DNA of 64,000 bases from Lutraria lutraria (lineage: Eukaryota; Mollusca; Bivalvia; Venerida; Mactridae), in assembly GCA_964023205.1 (NCBI GenBank), contig OZ026847.1, positions 9,916,652 through 9,980,651 on the forward strand, written 5' to 3'. Each line of letters opens with the position of its first letter. Within the stretch, counting starts at the first letter, position 1. The notes beneath the pieces are model-generated. The model saw only the letters and a list, made by a program, of their open reading frames with translations, was not told the origin of the DNA and did not search any database. Made by a program: the position numbers and the translations under genes. Shown here in pieces: positions 48,501 through 63,500 of this stretch.

Positions 48501-51500
48501 GCATAACACTGGTCTTGAGTCCATGTATGTCAATGCCATTAGGTGTTTTCATCATACAACATGACGCTACTTTCTAGACCACACAATACTATGACATCAC
48601 GATTAAAAAACTTACTGTAGTCACAGTTCCGGGCTGTGTAGTCTGGGTTACATGTGCACGAATAAGAATTCGGAAGGTTGTTACAAGTTCCATGAACACA
48701 AGGGCTACTGTCACACTCGTTTATATCTGAAAAGTACAATCATAAAGCAAAAAAGCACTCCTAAAACAAAACACATACATGTATTAACAATGCCCACTAA
48801 TGATGACCTTGACCTTTAACCTACTGACGCTTAGATGCACAGGTACTGTAGAGTTTGTCATGAGGAACCATTATATGAAGTTTGATGATTGTAGGTGGCA
48901 GCGTTGTGATTGTATAGGCAAGGTTAAAGTTTGATACAAGTAAACAGACAGGAAAAAGCAATATGCTCCCGATATATCGATACGGGGAATAAAAATAAAT
49001 CTTAAACAAAATATTATCTTGCAAAAAAATACAAATCACATAGAATCATAAAAAAACTGGAGGACATAATTCAGCATCCCGGAGGGGGCCACCATTGAAG
49101 TCTGTCGCAAAACTACTTGGGTCTAAATAAACTTAACAGACACAGTCTCAAACATACCTCTGAGTTAGACAGGTCAGACTCGGTCTCCTGCTCAAACCTC
49201 GAACTTCATTCTCAATGTACGAGGGTCATCCGTAAAGTTCGTGGACAACCTAACTTTTTGGGGTTATAATGATGTGACAATCTTAAAAAAATATCATGGC
49301 AATAATTAACATCTATTGTCTCAAGTTCTGTCTAAAGTGTCACTTTTTCACGTCCACGAACTTTACGGATGACCCTCGTATTTTTGTTGAAGAGAGCTGA
49401 TTAATGTTTAAATACATATTTAGATCAAATCTGCTGTCAATCATTATTGTCTGTTCATAATCATCTCAGAACCAATAAGATACAAGAAGTGAGTAATGAA
49501 CTCGGAGACCGAACTTAAATTAAATGACCTCGGGCCTGGATTCAGTGATATAAGAATAATCAGTCAAAAGTCTTTTCTTGAACCAACTTGTGTGCTGGGT
49601 TGTTCCCCAGAGCGGATGGAAGTTAAAACGTATAGGAACTCGCGGCAAATCAATACGATTTTACGCACACTATAAATTATGTTCTTACGACGTCGAGTGT
49701 GTTAAAAGTAATGATGTTATAATAAGGATCATGTAATTTAATGTTCGTGGTGACATTTAATTCCCGATAAATCATAATTTTTGTGTATAATCTTTTTTAT
49801 TGTGGCGCCTATTAGCATCAAACATTTTAGATCCAAACTTCATAAAACATGTGCAGTGTAATATATATCAAGTTTTCTCGCAAATAACGAGAGATACGTG
49901 GCAACTTCTCATTTACATTCATTGTGATAAAAAGACGCATATCTGCCACAGTGTTAGTGTCCTTTTTATCATAAGAAATCTGTGACTAAGATTTGAAGCT
50001 AAATTTTACTTGTAGAATATAGAAACATTGGTTTGAACTTTAAAATAATAACAAATGAGAATGTCTATCTTTGTGTTTTATTGGCTAAAGTCACAAAACT
50101 GGCGTATTGACGGTCAGTGGTTATAGATTGCCCTGAAACAATGTGTAGGCACCAATTTAGTGGGGGGGGGGGGGTCCGGGGTGGCATGCATCTGAAGTCA
50201 CGTCTTGCAGTTTTCCCCGCTATGTTTATTCATTTTTAGATTATTTAAACTTGGTCAAAAACTCCGCGAACTTGGGTCCATTCTTTTCTCTCGATCCCGA
50301 CGACCTTCATTTTTATTGCGTTTTTCCTGGCATTTTAGTTGTTGCATTTGTCAGAAAAAAGTGTAGGCAAGTGCCTACAGTGCCTTTAGGAAGCTATGCC
50401 AGTGTCGATGAAGACAATTTTAATTTGACCATTTATCAAATACGTAGCTTTAATATAAGCAACTTATAAATATCACGGTCAGCTTCCAATCAGACCGTAA
50501 ATAACAGTAAGCGGTCACACATATTAGTACGTTAGTAGTCACTTGTAGGTGCAATTATTTCCATCGTTTTGACAGTTGTCTGGGGGGTTCCAGCATGCTC
50601 TAGGTTAAATCAGTCGAGGGGTGTGACAACAAATAATTATTATATTAAGTTTTTTTGTTTTTTTTTCTAGTAGCCATAGGTTACCCATTTATTTACAAAT
50701 CTTACAAAGATATTAATATACAAAACATTTCATATAAGTTATACAAAGTACATTGTGCGCTGTTTTCTATAGACATCGATTCTAGCATATTAAGATTGGT
50801 GGGGGGGGGGTAACAATGGGGATGGGGGTAATAATGTATCAGTTGTTGCTCACCTGAGAAAGTTCATTTAAAAAAAATAGACAGCATTAATTTGTACTCA
50901 GGAGAGCTCAGAGTTTAGAAACTAAAAGAGTGTATGGGATCAGGGAGTAAATTTAAAATAAAAGGTCAAAGAAGATAAACTACTAAGGTTCTCGTTTAAG
51001 GATTATATTTTAAATAAATAAATTGAGAATATACTGTTTCTGTTGGTGGATTCTTTACGGCCCCGTTGGACGTCCCGATGTATGCAACTGTAACTTTTTA
51101 CAATGAAAGAATAGGTTAGTTTTACTCTTTACTAAGTCAACTACTCTGGAATCACTACATTAATGAACTTTTCCCATGGTTTTTCAAATTTATCAAACTT
51201 AAAATATTGTTTACACGTGTGTTATTCAATTTAAAAATCGGCACAAACTTGCTGTTTAAAAGTTACTATACCAGGCCTTAACTGTTTCAATCTACAACAA
51301 TATATATAATTTTTACCAAGTAATAGTATTTTGTTTATAACATCATCAGATGAGTATTACCAAATAATATATCAGACATGCTCCAGCTTTGAAAATTCAA
51401 GTTACACCTGTCTCTTATACACGATTGTAGCTGTTGCCAAAATTGTTTTGTTTGCTCACATTTAAAAAGTACGTGGGACAGGGTTTCTTTCTCATTATGA

Positions 51501-54500
51501 CAAAAAGAACAGTAATCTTCATTTATGATATTCATTTTCAAAAGCAAATGGTTTGTTGCAAGAATTCTATGGTTTATTCTGTATTGTAATTGTAATAGTT
51601 TTTGATCATTTGTATATTTATAAGCAATATTGTAGATTGATTTATTAAAAAAAACAGTTTCTATTGTGTCTCTTACTTCATTAATTTCCATTTCTGTAGT
51701 GAGTTTGGATACTGACATTTTCTTTGCATTTCTTTATAAATTGAACGACAGCCTTTATTATCCTTATTTATTATCAGTAGTGTGTGGGGGATAGTCACAT
51801 TGTATTTAATTTGTTTATGTAGATCTAGAACATTTTCTCTTTCTAATAACTTTCTAACTGATGCTAAAATTCCTCTGAATTCTAAACAATTAGTTCTAAT
51901 ATTATATATTGCAGAAAATTCATTATAAGAGTAAAATTCACCCTCTTGGTTAAGGAGATCCCCTACAAACAGAATACTTCCATCAGTCCATCTATTTAAA
52001 CAGATACTAGACTTTCCTATCTTTAAATACCTGGATTATGCCATAAGTTAACTGAATAGTACTGTTTAGTATTACTTAGTTTGGAATTCATAGACAGAGT
52101 AAAATAACTATACATAACATCTTTCCAAAAAGGATTAATGTCTAAGTTCAATTTTGTTTTTATGTAGTCAGTGCCAAACTTGTACATTTGAGTTATGAAA
52201 GGACAAATAATTTCAACCAATTGGCTATATTTATTGTTAGAAAAAAGTAATCTTCTAAGCCATGTGACTTTTAAACTACATATAAAACAGTTAAGATCTA
52301 TCATTTTTAATCCTCCAAACCTATATTCTTGTTTTATAATGTTTCTTTTTACTTTATCCTTACCGTTGTTCCACAGGAACTTATTAAAAAATAGATTTTG
52401 TATCTGGTTTATTTTAACCTGGGATTGACTTGGGATACTCAAAATAAGATGATTCATTATTTTGCAAGGGCAAGAGATTTTATCACAACTAATTTACCAA
52501 CGAGTATTCTTTTTTACCAATTTGCAAATAATGTCTTAATTTCTTCTATTTCAGAGTCATAATTCAAATCTACTATTAAGTTTAAATCAGTTGAGAATTT
52601 CACACCAATACTTCATTTTTCCAGTCTAGACTGTATTCGGGACATAAAGTAGCGTTAGAATTTTTAAGTGAGCCAAACCAAATCACCTTAGTCGTCTCCA
52701 TATTTATGTTAAGGCCTGAAAATTTAGCATAGAATTATAGAGTTAATATTGTTGTCCTTAGAGATTTATCTGTGCCATCTAAAAACAAACTAGTGTCATC
52801 AGCATACTGAGAAATTTTATATTCTACTCCATTTCCTATAACTCCTTTAATATCTTTATTCTTCCTCATCATTATTGAGAGAATCTCAGCACAAAAAATG
52901 AACAGGTATGATTTTTTATTATAGTTTGTTCGTGTGTGTTAAAGATTTATATAAAATGACATGTTCAACAGTGTCCGCCATTTCCTTTTTGGAGAAAAAA
53001 CGTGACTTCAATACGCTAAATAAAAAACAAAGGCTGTTGCTTTCATTTACTAGTATTCATTGTATGCACGCTATACGTTAGTCCTTTGATAATTCTTCAG
53101 ACATTTCAACACCTTTCTAGAGCTATATCGACCCCTGAGTTCGTACAAAATTCACATGGCAGTTCGTGACAGTTCGACTCTCAATAATCTATTGAAGTTT
53201 AGTTGGAGTGTTTAATGTTGTCATTCGGCGCATCGACAACGAATGGTTATATAAATAGAAAGAAATAAACACGTATAAACTAGGACAACATATTAATAAG
53301 AAATGAAGGTGAACCGATATGAATTGGTTTAAAACTTTAAATTGATTTTTAGTCATTAAAGATATGATTATATGAGACTAATCTCATGATAGTGTACATA
53401 GTTAAAATTGAAGTTATTGGTCGTGTCGTCATTTTTAATGAATAAAATGTATCGTTTTATTAATGGTAGTTATTCATGTCTACCATACCAAGGGGAGTAC
53501 ATCGATAAGCACTCAAATTATTTTACCAATTTCACAGTCCTTGCCCTGCCAGCCACCAGTACAGTTGCAGTAGTAGTCATCCAGTAGATTATCACAGGTA
53601 GCGTCGTTCGTGCACGGTTCTGATAAGCATTCGTCTATGTCTGTAATATAACAACAACAACAACAAAAATTAGGCCTTCTTTAAAATAATGTTGGTTTTC
53701 GGTTACACGGACCAAACTTTTAGCAGTACTGTCAATGAAGGCAACGTAATGCCTTTCTTTCCCAAGGGTGGCCTTTGTGCACAGCTTTAACTGTATATTC
53801 TTATTTTCTATTTCTTTGAAACCCTCCTGGTACTAGTTATACTCCAGTCAATACCGGTGATATTTAGCAACATTAAGTCACGCCCATACACTACCCAACT
53901 TTTATAATCGGTCAGCATGGTGTATTATCAATAGTGTTTGAGCAGGATTTTCACTTACTTCACTTGATACCTTACAGATGAAGGTCAACTGTCACATTAT
54001 TTTATGGTAAGTTTTTATTTTAATATATCGCGACATTTGACAGTTTGTGTAGTAAAGGTCCTTATTTGATGCTTGAATGGTGTCATTAATGTATAAAATA
54101 TTCAAAGATGTATGCGACCAATTATAAAAGTGGATTAATGTATTGTAAATAACCAAAGCTTTGTTTATGGTACTATATTTGTATCTAGATTACCTTCATC
54201 ACAATGAGTACCGGTCCATCCGCCATCACAATCACAGGAATATACACCCGGTCCATTAATACAAGCACCATTAATACACGGGGAAGCAAGACATTCATTG
54301 ATATCTGAAATAAGTGATTGAAAAAGGTAACAATTCAGCTATTGTAAATAATCTATGAAATGCTTACATTAAGACTACAAATGTATTTCATACAGAAATC
54401 GTAATTGTCATTAATGAGGGTTGTCTCAGAAATACATATTTTATGCTACTAAAAGGGGTACAAGTGTAAACAAGAAATCTAACTGCAATCAGTATGCAAT

Positions 54501-57500
54501 CTTTATTAAATATGTTAACGAAGTACGTCCATGTATTTGATGTACACCGACAATTCATGCTTGCTGCCTTTATGTACAGTATGCATCTTTTACATGTCGT
54601 ATCAGTGTAGGGGGGGGGGGGGGGATGCCGAATGCCGTTTTTCAACGCTATATCAGTTATATATGGCGGTGGGTTCACCTCACCTGTATTCTCGGACTGC
54701 ATTCCTACCAGTTCCAACTTACCCGTCCACTTGAAAAGGGCAACTTTTCCACATATGGAGGAAAATCGACAATTTTTGTCATTTTTTCACAGAAGGGTAT
54801 GACCTTCGAACCCGATTCGCCAGGAAAAGGTCTAGCGCACTAACCACTGGGTCCCGGCCATGGTGTAATGTGATCAACTTTCCCCGTAGCTTAAAGTATA
54901 TCATATTGTGCATCAAAATTGATGTTTTAGAGTGTAAATAAAATAAAGTGTAACAAGACTTCTTACCAACGTCACAATCCTTGCTTTGCCATCCAGTTGC
55001 ACATGTACATGTATAATCTCCTTGTGTGTTAGAGCAGTTTGCTCCATTCTGACAAGGAGGTGAGGCACTTGTACATTCATTGATATCTGAAATTAATTTG
55101 GCATCATTTTCTACAAGCGGTTGTCATTCGTCACTCAAATTTATCTTTGATATAATTTACATTGTAGTCGATCGTTTTATTGCAAAAAAGATTAACTACA
55201 TATTGATAACCCAATGCTCTCAATAAACGCATATTCTTGTTTGTTTGCTGGCTTGATTCAGTCATGTTATAAAGTAGAACCTTATTCGGATTGACGAAAT
55301 ATTCGGACAAGAGCGGTTTCCTGATTAGAAAGGTTTCGGATAACCCAAATCTTCAGCGTTAAATACATAATTACAGAATCGAGGCGTATAGAAGTAAAAG
55401 CAATGACACACTTAATAAATGTTTATGATGTATATAATAAACAAAGTGCAAGAACGCTCGATGGGTTTTAAGTAGTCTCAGCAGAAAATTGTCCTTTGAT
55501 ACACACAGTCGCATCAGCAAGATTTAGTGTGCACTGAAATTGTAGTAGAATTTCGCCTTTTGTAAATTACCTCATACCAAAAGTAGGTCATGTACAATGT
55601 ATCATTATTTATCTACTAAGTATTTTATCTGTCCATCAATGTCATAAGAGCATGACAAAGGTATTGCAGTATAAATGATATAAATAAAAATTTTAAAAAA
55701 AACAGTAGAATTTAATGCAGCTGCTTACTAGTATATAGATTTTAAATTCTTGAATAAGTAAAGTTGTGTAAATTTACCAATGTCACAGTTTGTTCCATTC
55801 CAGCCAGTAGCACAGAAACAAGAGTAGCCACCTACAGAATTGGTGCATGTAGCACCGTTCTGACATGGTGGTGAAGCACTAGTACACTCGTTAACATCTG
55901 AAAAGTAAATGAAGTAATTGTATTTTACTTCAAATAGTTTCAAACCACATTGTATAATATTGATCAAACTTATTCTATCAAATGTAGTTTATAAATTAAA
56001 TAATTATGGAATTTTAACATTTGTGTTTTACCTTGGTCACAATCCTTGCCTTGCCAAGCCGAGTCACATGTACAAGTATAATCTCCTTGTGAGTTAGTAC
56101 AGCTAGCTCCATTCTGGCAAGGTGGTGAGGCACTTGTACATTCATTGATATCTGAAATTATACTGACACAATTATTTACCAACCTTTGTTCAGTCTGTTA
56201 TAATTTCAATATGCACTTTTTGTAAGAAATATCAATTTGAATTAACTGTAGCTTGAGGATAGAGGTAACTTCTGGTATTTCGCTCTAATTTACTAGGCCT
56301 GGACAGGTATCAAGTATGTGGTAAAAAAACGGAAAATCGAACAGTTAAAGAAAAATCAAATCAAATTTTGAAAAATGCGTATAGTTATATGACATAAGTC
56401 ATGCAGTTTATGATTTCCATCAGTTCATCGCAGACAAATGAGTATGATGAAGGTACTGAGGTACTTTCAAGGATTATAAAATAATGGTACTGTTAAACTT
56501 AGCCAGCTATCTTAACTGAAGTTCGATAAAGATGTATATATTTACCGATGTCACAATTGGTTCCAGACCAGCCTGTAGCGCACTGGCAAGAGTAGCCACC
56601 TACAGAATTGGTACAAGTAGCACCGTTCTGACATGGTGGTGAAACACTAGTACATTCATTAACATCTGAAATAAATGAATTCACTGTATAATTTGACACT
56701 GTTGTTTTTTTTAACTTATTACTTGGTGAAATTGTAACTTATGACAAGAAGTTTGGGTTACTGTGGAGATTTAATATTTGATGTCTTACCTTGGTCACAA
56801 TCCTTGCCTTGCCAAGCCGAGTCACATGTACATGTATAATCGCCTTGTGAATTAGAACAGCTAGCTCCATTCTGGCAAGGTGGGGAGGCACTTGTACATT
56901 CATTGACATCTGAAATATGTTTCACAATATGATTAGTTGTATATATATTGTTTTAATTCTTATACCTTGTATAAATTAATACAAATTCTTTGACAACTTG
57001 TAATGTCTGTGTATTGTATTTCATAATTGTATGTATAACAATATATTGTCCTCATGGGCTTTTAATGAAACTACAACTAAACTACAGTTTATTTCTTTAT
57101 TTATAGAAAATTAAAAAGTAAATTGATCTATTTATTCAATGAGCGTATCATCAGTTCAATACACGCCCACTGCATGAGAGTTTAACCGACAAAGACACAT
57201 ATTCACTATGGGAACCGACCATGGGGTGAATGTTATTGCCATATTATGAAATATAAAGTAAAAAGAAATCATGCTAAATTGATTATGCAAAAATTAAATA
57301 TACAAAAGCGACAAATAAAAAGCTATATACCAGAGTCACAGTTTGTTCCAGCCCAGAAAACGGTACATTGGCAGGAATATCCACCGACAGAATTAGTACA
57401 TCCGGCACCATTCAGGCACGGTGTTGTTCTCCATGAACATTCATCAACATCTGTAGATACATTTTGCATGTATTTATAATAGTGAAACATCTGAAAATTG

Positions 57501-60500
57501 GACCCTTTCCTGACAGGGCCAAAGGTATGTTTTTTTCTAAGAATTTCGGGTTCAGAGAAATTGGAAAAAATGGGACTTGAAAAAAATGTCCCATTTTCAG
57601 GGAATTCCGGTTTTCGAGGTATTAATGCATATTGTTTGGCTTTGGATATTCTAGTCTTCTAGTATGTTATGGAATCATGCAGCCAACAACATACACCACC
57701 AACATACACATACAAATGCCTTAATTTATACATACTCTCTTTATATATCAAAGTATATGTTCAGCGCCTGTACTGTCCAAAATTTATTTTGACGCCATAG
57801 CACAACATTTATTCAAGTAAACAAAACAGTTTATACTTATACAAATGGCTTAGAGGTCAAACTTTTCAAGATAAATCAGAAGTAGGTGTACGTACCTTGG
57901 TCGCAATCTTTGCCTTGCCATGCAGAACTACACGAACAGCTATAATCTCCTTGTGAATTAGTACAGCTAGCTCCATTAGCACAAGGTGGGGAGGCACTGG
58001 TACACTCATTGATATCTGAAAATTAATTAAAGTCATATCTTTGTTATAATTTTGATATTAATATGATATTTTTAATAAAATATAGTTATTACGTTTTCGT
58101 TGGTAGAATGTAATATGTGAGGTTTGCAATTACATGACAGAATAAACATATAAATTCACTTCAATGAATGTCATACTCTACTTAAAATACATGTACTTGA
58201 ATAGTAAAACACGAAGGTGACTATTACAAAATGTTTACCAGTATCACAATTGGTTCCGCTCCAGCCCGTAGCACACTGGCAGGAATAGCCACCGACAGAG
58301 TTAGAACACGTGGCCCCATTCTTGCAAGGTGAACTAGCTGCTGCACACTCGTTAACATCTGAATAAAACAACAAAATATATGATGGTCAATTCATCAAAC
58401 ATATTGTATAAAATGTCTCTACATGAATTCAAAAAATGTTTGTAACAGAATAAGTGGTATGAAGTACAAAGATGATTATTCAATTGTCTGGCAATATAAA
58501 GAATAGAGGAAGTTTAAGCTTTATACACTGACACTGTAGATCAAACATCCAAAAATTCAAACATTCGTGTATTAGCCAAAACAAACTATGCGATTGTTTG
58601 AAAAAAAATACAAGAAACAACTAGTCACAACCACAAGAAATGAATTTCCTTACCTTGGTCGCAGTCCTTGCCTTGCCATGCAGAATTGCACGAACAGCTA
58701 TAGTCACCTTGAGAATTAGTACAGCTAGCTCCATTAGCACAAGGTGGGGAGGCACTTGTACACTCATTGATATCTGAAAGGTCATTAAAGTCAACATCTG
58801 TGTTCGACACACATACGATGAGTTACAGTATTTATATTCAATTTTGATAAAAAATGTGTGTTATATGGGCAGATCTTTTAGTTGTAGTGTTTATTTGTGG
58901 TACGGTAGCATAATAACTCATGGATGTTTATATTACTGTAAGAATGATGTAAAAATGCATCACGGAAATGCGTGAAGCGCATATTCATACCAATAAACTC
59001 ATCCAAATTTCTCAATTAGACATACACTTAAAACAAATACCTGGGACATTTTGAATTTATAAATGGCAACAACCTAAAACAAGAATTTGATACCAATGTC
59101 AGTCAAGGAGTAGAATGCTTGAAATGAAGCAATAGTTGCACTTAATTCACCGTGACTCTTACAGATTCTTAAAATACATGCACTTAAATGATGAAACCCA
59201 GATCTAAAGAGATTTTCACTAAATGTTTACCAGTATCACAATTGGTTCCACTCCAGCCTGTAGCACACTGACAGGAGTAGCCACCCGCAGAGTTAGTACA
59301 CGTGGCCCCATTCTTGCAAGGTGAACTAGCTGCTGCACACTCGTTAACATCTGAATAAAACAACAAAATATATGATGGTCAATTCATAATACATATGGTA
59401 GTATAAAATACTTTTACATGAATACAAAAACTGCTTGTAACAGAATAAGTGGTAGTACGGGCAATAAAACTAATACTAGACATTTGCATTAATTTGAGAA
59501 CATGTTTAGACGGGTTTCGTAGTTAACAACTAATAGTTGATATATTTTCCGGTGGATAAAGTATCCAAAAGTTCCAACATTCGTGCACAAAAGAGCATTA
59601 CAATAAATTATTACATTCTTTATCGGACAGTTACGAAAAACAAGAACAAAATGTTATACCACAAAAAACCAGTTTACTCACCTTGGTCACAGTTCGTGCC
59701 TTGCCATGCAGAGTCGCATGTACAGCTATAACCACCTTGCGTGTTAGTACAGCTTGCACCATTCTGGCAAGGTGGTGAAGCACTTGCACACTCATTGTCA
59801 TCTAAAATCGATAAAAACAGTATATATGTGAAGATTTTCCTAGCCTAACACTGTCCTTTTCAGACATATTTGCTAGTCAATGAATAAGCTTTTTAACGTG
59901 ATGTACTTTGTGCCTGACTTATTTATATTTGATATTCTAGGCCCCGCTGTTCAAAATGGTATTAAATGAGAACGCATAAAATAAATGTGTAAAGGATACA
60001 ATATGACACCCATAGTATACAGACGATGGGAATAGTAACACTTTCCTTGTACTAGTACCCAATATAATTATGATCCTTATATTATTTATTTGAAAGAAAA
60101 TAACAACGGAGTCCAAGAAAAAGGCACATACCTATACCATGAACAGTATCATTTACTAAATAGTTCATCGTAAATGATATATGACGCCAGTGAAAAACGT
60201 GCTCTTAATGGGAATCGGAATGACCTATACTTTGGCGACGACCCTAATTATTCTAAAATCATAACCCGAAGTACGAAAATGATAGTTGACCTATCGTGCC
60301 TCTTATGTACGAATAAAAGCCTTATTCATTAGGGCCAAGTAAACGTAAGCATGACTATTGTTTTAAGGAAAACACAAGTCAGTGAAAATGTGAAAATGGC
60401 ATACAATAACCACTTCATTACAGTAACCACTCATTAACATAGTTCACAAGGGTGTTTAATATAATATACATATATTTACCTTGGTCACAATTCTGTCCAG

Positions 60501-63500
60501 TCCATCCGGTTTGACAGTTACATGTATAATCAGAAGAGCCATCTGTACAACTGACAGCGTTTACACACGGGTTACTCGCACAATCTGCAAAGTTTGTGCA
60601 GACTATTTAGATCGCATGCTTATGACCAGTAAATGAACACGCATCAATTGGCTTTTAAACAACCAAACGGCACCAATCGTTTTGTGACGTGTTTTCACCG
60701 AGTACTGAATATTTTAATAAATGATTTTTTAAATTACCAACCGATTAATGCTCAAGCATTACATCTTTCATCTTTTGCATTTGTCATCATTATTACTAGA
60801 TGGTAATTTCAGAACAACATGCATGCTTAGCAAAACATAACACGTCAATTGTACCTAATAATAAACATTTTACAAGGCTGAAATACATTTGTACAAACCT
60901 GGACATACTGAGCCTGTGTAACAAGATTGTGTGTCAGATAAAGCTCCGTCACAATCTTTACCACCATTGGCTGGTGCCGGGTCACATGATCGCGTTCTTT
61001 GAGCTGCACCGCTTCCACAAGTCACGGAACAAGAACCCCACGCAGACCACTGAGTTAGTTCGCCATCAACTGATAATTTCAAATAATTAAAATATATAAA
61101 TAAAATATAAAAATGTATTCTTTTCTAGTGGACCGATATTGTGCGTTTTTTGTCGTATTTATACTTATATAAACATGCTGGTGTATAGCTACAGCAAATG
61201 GAATGGTCACATGCATGGTTCGTTTCGTTTAAAGGCAGCAAAAGCGTGTGAATACAAATTTTCATCCGATTAGTATCGAAATATCATGTGGAGGCGGGGC
61301 TCGAGACGTCCCTAAATGTTTTCGTTATACCAACATTGGTTGCACTATTTTTAGCATTTTCTGTTTGAAACTTCAGGTTTAGTACCGAACAAAAGGGCCA
61401 GACGGGTACCGGAAACGTGACTGTGTGGCCTCACAGTGCTGCTAATATGTCCTCTTTAGCTTAACCTACGGGTTACGACCGACATTCTTCATGGAATCAC
61501 TCCAAGCAAGTATTGTATAAAGTTTTAATCGCCTTAGGATATTGGCTGTTTTGTAAGTGTTGCGTTTGTTGTAATTATGTTTAATGCCTTGGCAGTCTCT
61601 GCAAAGGGGTTAATGAGTTTATAGAAAGTACATTAAATTTTGTAATTATATTGTATTACATAACCTTTAATATGTCAATCTCAAGTATAGCTTTTTTTAT
61701 CTGAAATCACGTTGGTGATACGTGAGAATAGAAGAATTAAAAGGAGTTTAAAAGTTTTAAATCCCGATTGATCCTTGAAAAGCGTCCAATACTTGTAATG
61801 TATTTTGATATTTTTAATATTGCTTAAGTTCGTGTATGGTGTCTTATCACATTGATTTTATTTAATCATTCTTTTAATAATCGATCCGATTAGAAAAGTA
61901 AACAAAGGTTAATTTGAAAATGAGCTGCAATTTTATTTACACAGAAACGTTTGCTTGTAATAATAAACAATCTTAAGAAATTAATGTAAGTTTTATTAAT
62001 ACATAATTGTAATTGTGTTCTAAGACTGTTCATACAGAAATTTTGTATGTACATGAGATAACATCTAGAGAAAAATGTATTGCTTTACATGTATACAACA
62101 AAGGTCTACTGTATTTTACCACGTGGTTGCTTACCTGTACAAGAGGATGAAACTTGACAATTTGCAAGTTCTATCGCATCTCCATCACACTGGTTGCCGT
62201 CATATTGTGGCGCTGGGTTGTCACAAGATCTTTCACGTGGACGTTTACCGGTACAGTAGCATAGGTTGGACCAAGCTCCCCAGTCACCCCAATTTCCATG
62301 AACTGAAAATTTCATATTTTGCAATTAAATATGGTCTATTTTCTCATTATATATCATTATTATCATTATTTCCAAATATATTTGTTTAAGCACATTTCAT
62401 GCCTTTAGCTCAGTTCAGGCGGATCGCAGTATACTTTCTAGCAAATTGGATACTTCCCACTGTTAACTGTGCTGTCTAAGCTTTACTATCAAAACTTCAT
62501 AACAACAAACGGCAGATTTTTCCGTTTATCGAACATCGAATTTATCTAGGTTTAGGACTTCTTTTCTGGCTTAAACAATTCAGCAATAGCCCTCCGCTTT
62601 TGGTTATTATTATTAATAACATTTTTTACGGAAGTATAAAATCGGCGTGAGTTTGAATCCGTTAAATGGACTTTTCTTCAAGAAGTGTCAACTTCCATGA
62701 CAGTAATGATAAATGTATGTTGACAGTTTACTATCTCTATTTTCTTCCATAACATTTTTGACGATGAGAATATAATTATTAAAGTTGCGGCATAGACATT
62801 TGCCCTTTTATTTGCTGATTGATGCATTTTGCGTTTTATTTTCATCAGTTTAGTCAATATTCTTACTAGGAGCGGGCATTGCACAATCTTCATCCGTTTC
62901 TCCATCAGCGTCGTCATCTGGAAAAGAAAGATAGATCAATGTATGAAGATGTATTTTATATTTATATTGTATTTTCAAAGATAAGGCAGTTTACAATACA
63001 CGTGTAAGTATGTTTTTTGTTTATATCGAGTATTACGCCCCTTTCAACAGTCAGAGTCATATGAAGCGGATAATTTATGTAAGTATCGCTCCTGGGAAGA
63101 ATCAGTACTAGACACATATCCTCCGTAAGCAACTGCCTACTTTCTCACATAAACGTACAAGTATAATTATACTAAACAAAACATATGGATTTCCCGATGA
63201 ATGCATGGTGGATGATAAATTATAGCGTATTTGATGAAAAAGATTTTCCTGTGAACTAGGAGGATAACTTATCTCATAGCCTGATAAAGTGATAACGCAC
63301 TCAACAATGTATTCCGTATGTTCCCGTCACAGTAAAATACTATACATTTTTTGTGTGTACATTCATTTGTTAAGACATGAAGTTTATAACTTTAATTACT
63401 TTTCGACAAACTTGATCTTCATTATCTTAATAAACAAAATAATGCCTTACCACCGTGTCCATAAACTTCAATCTCACAGAGTTGTAAGTATTCAGATTTT

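Larger units (their letters stand above)
48727..53526 (-). other. 4.8-kb intron between EGF 14 and EGF 15
   Basis: This is the largest intron of the gene in the window. It contains a mariner-like MITE (49220-49378), a G-run near 50162-50173 and the 5'-truncated LINE (50668-52910). No coding exon was seen; the neighbouring exons join in phase 1. Confidence 0.6.

Noticed and set aside
50650..52940. Target-site duplication around the truncated LINE
   Set aside because: Only a short AT-rich resemblance (TTATTATA) is seen on both sides, too weak to claim.
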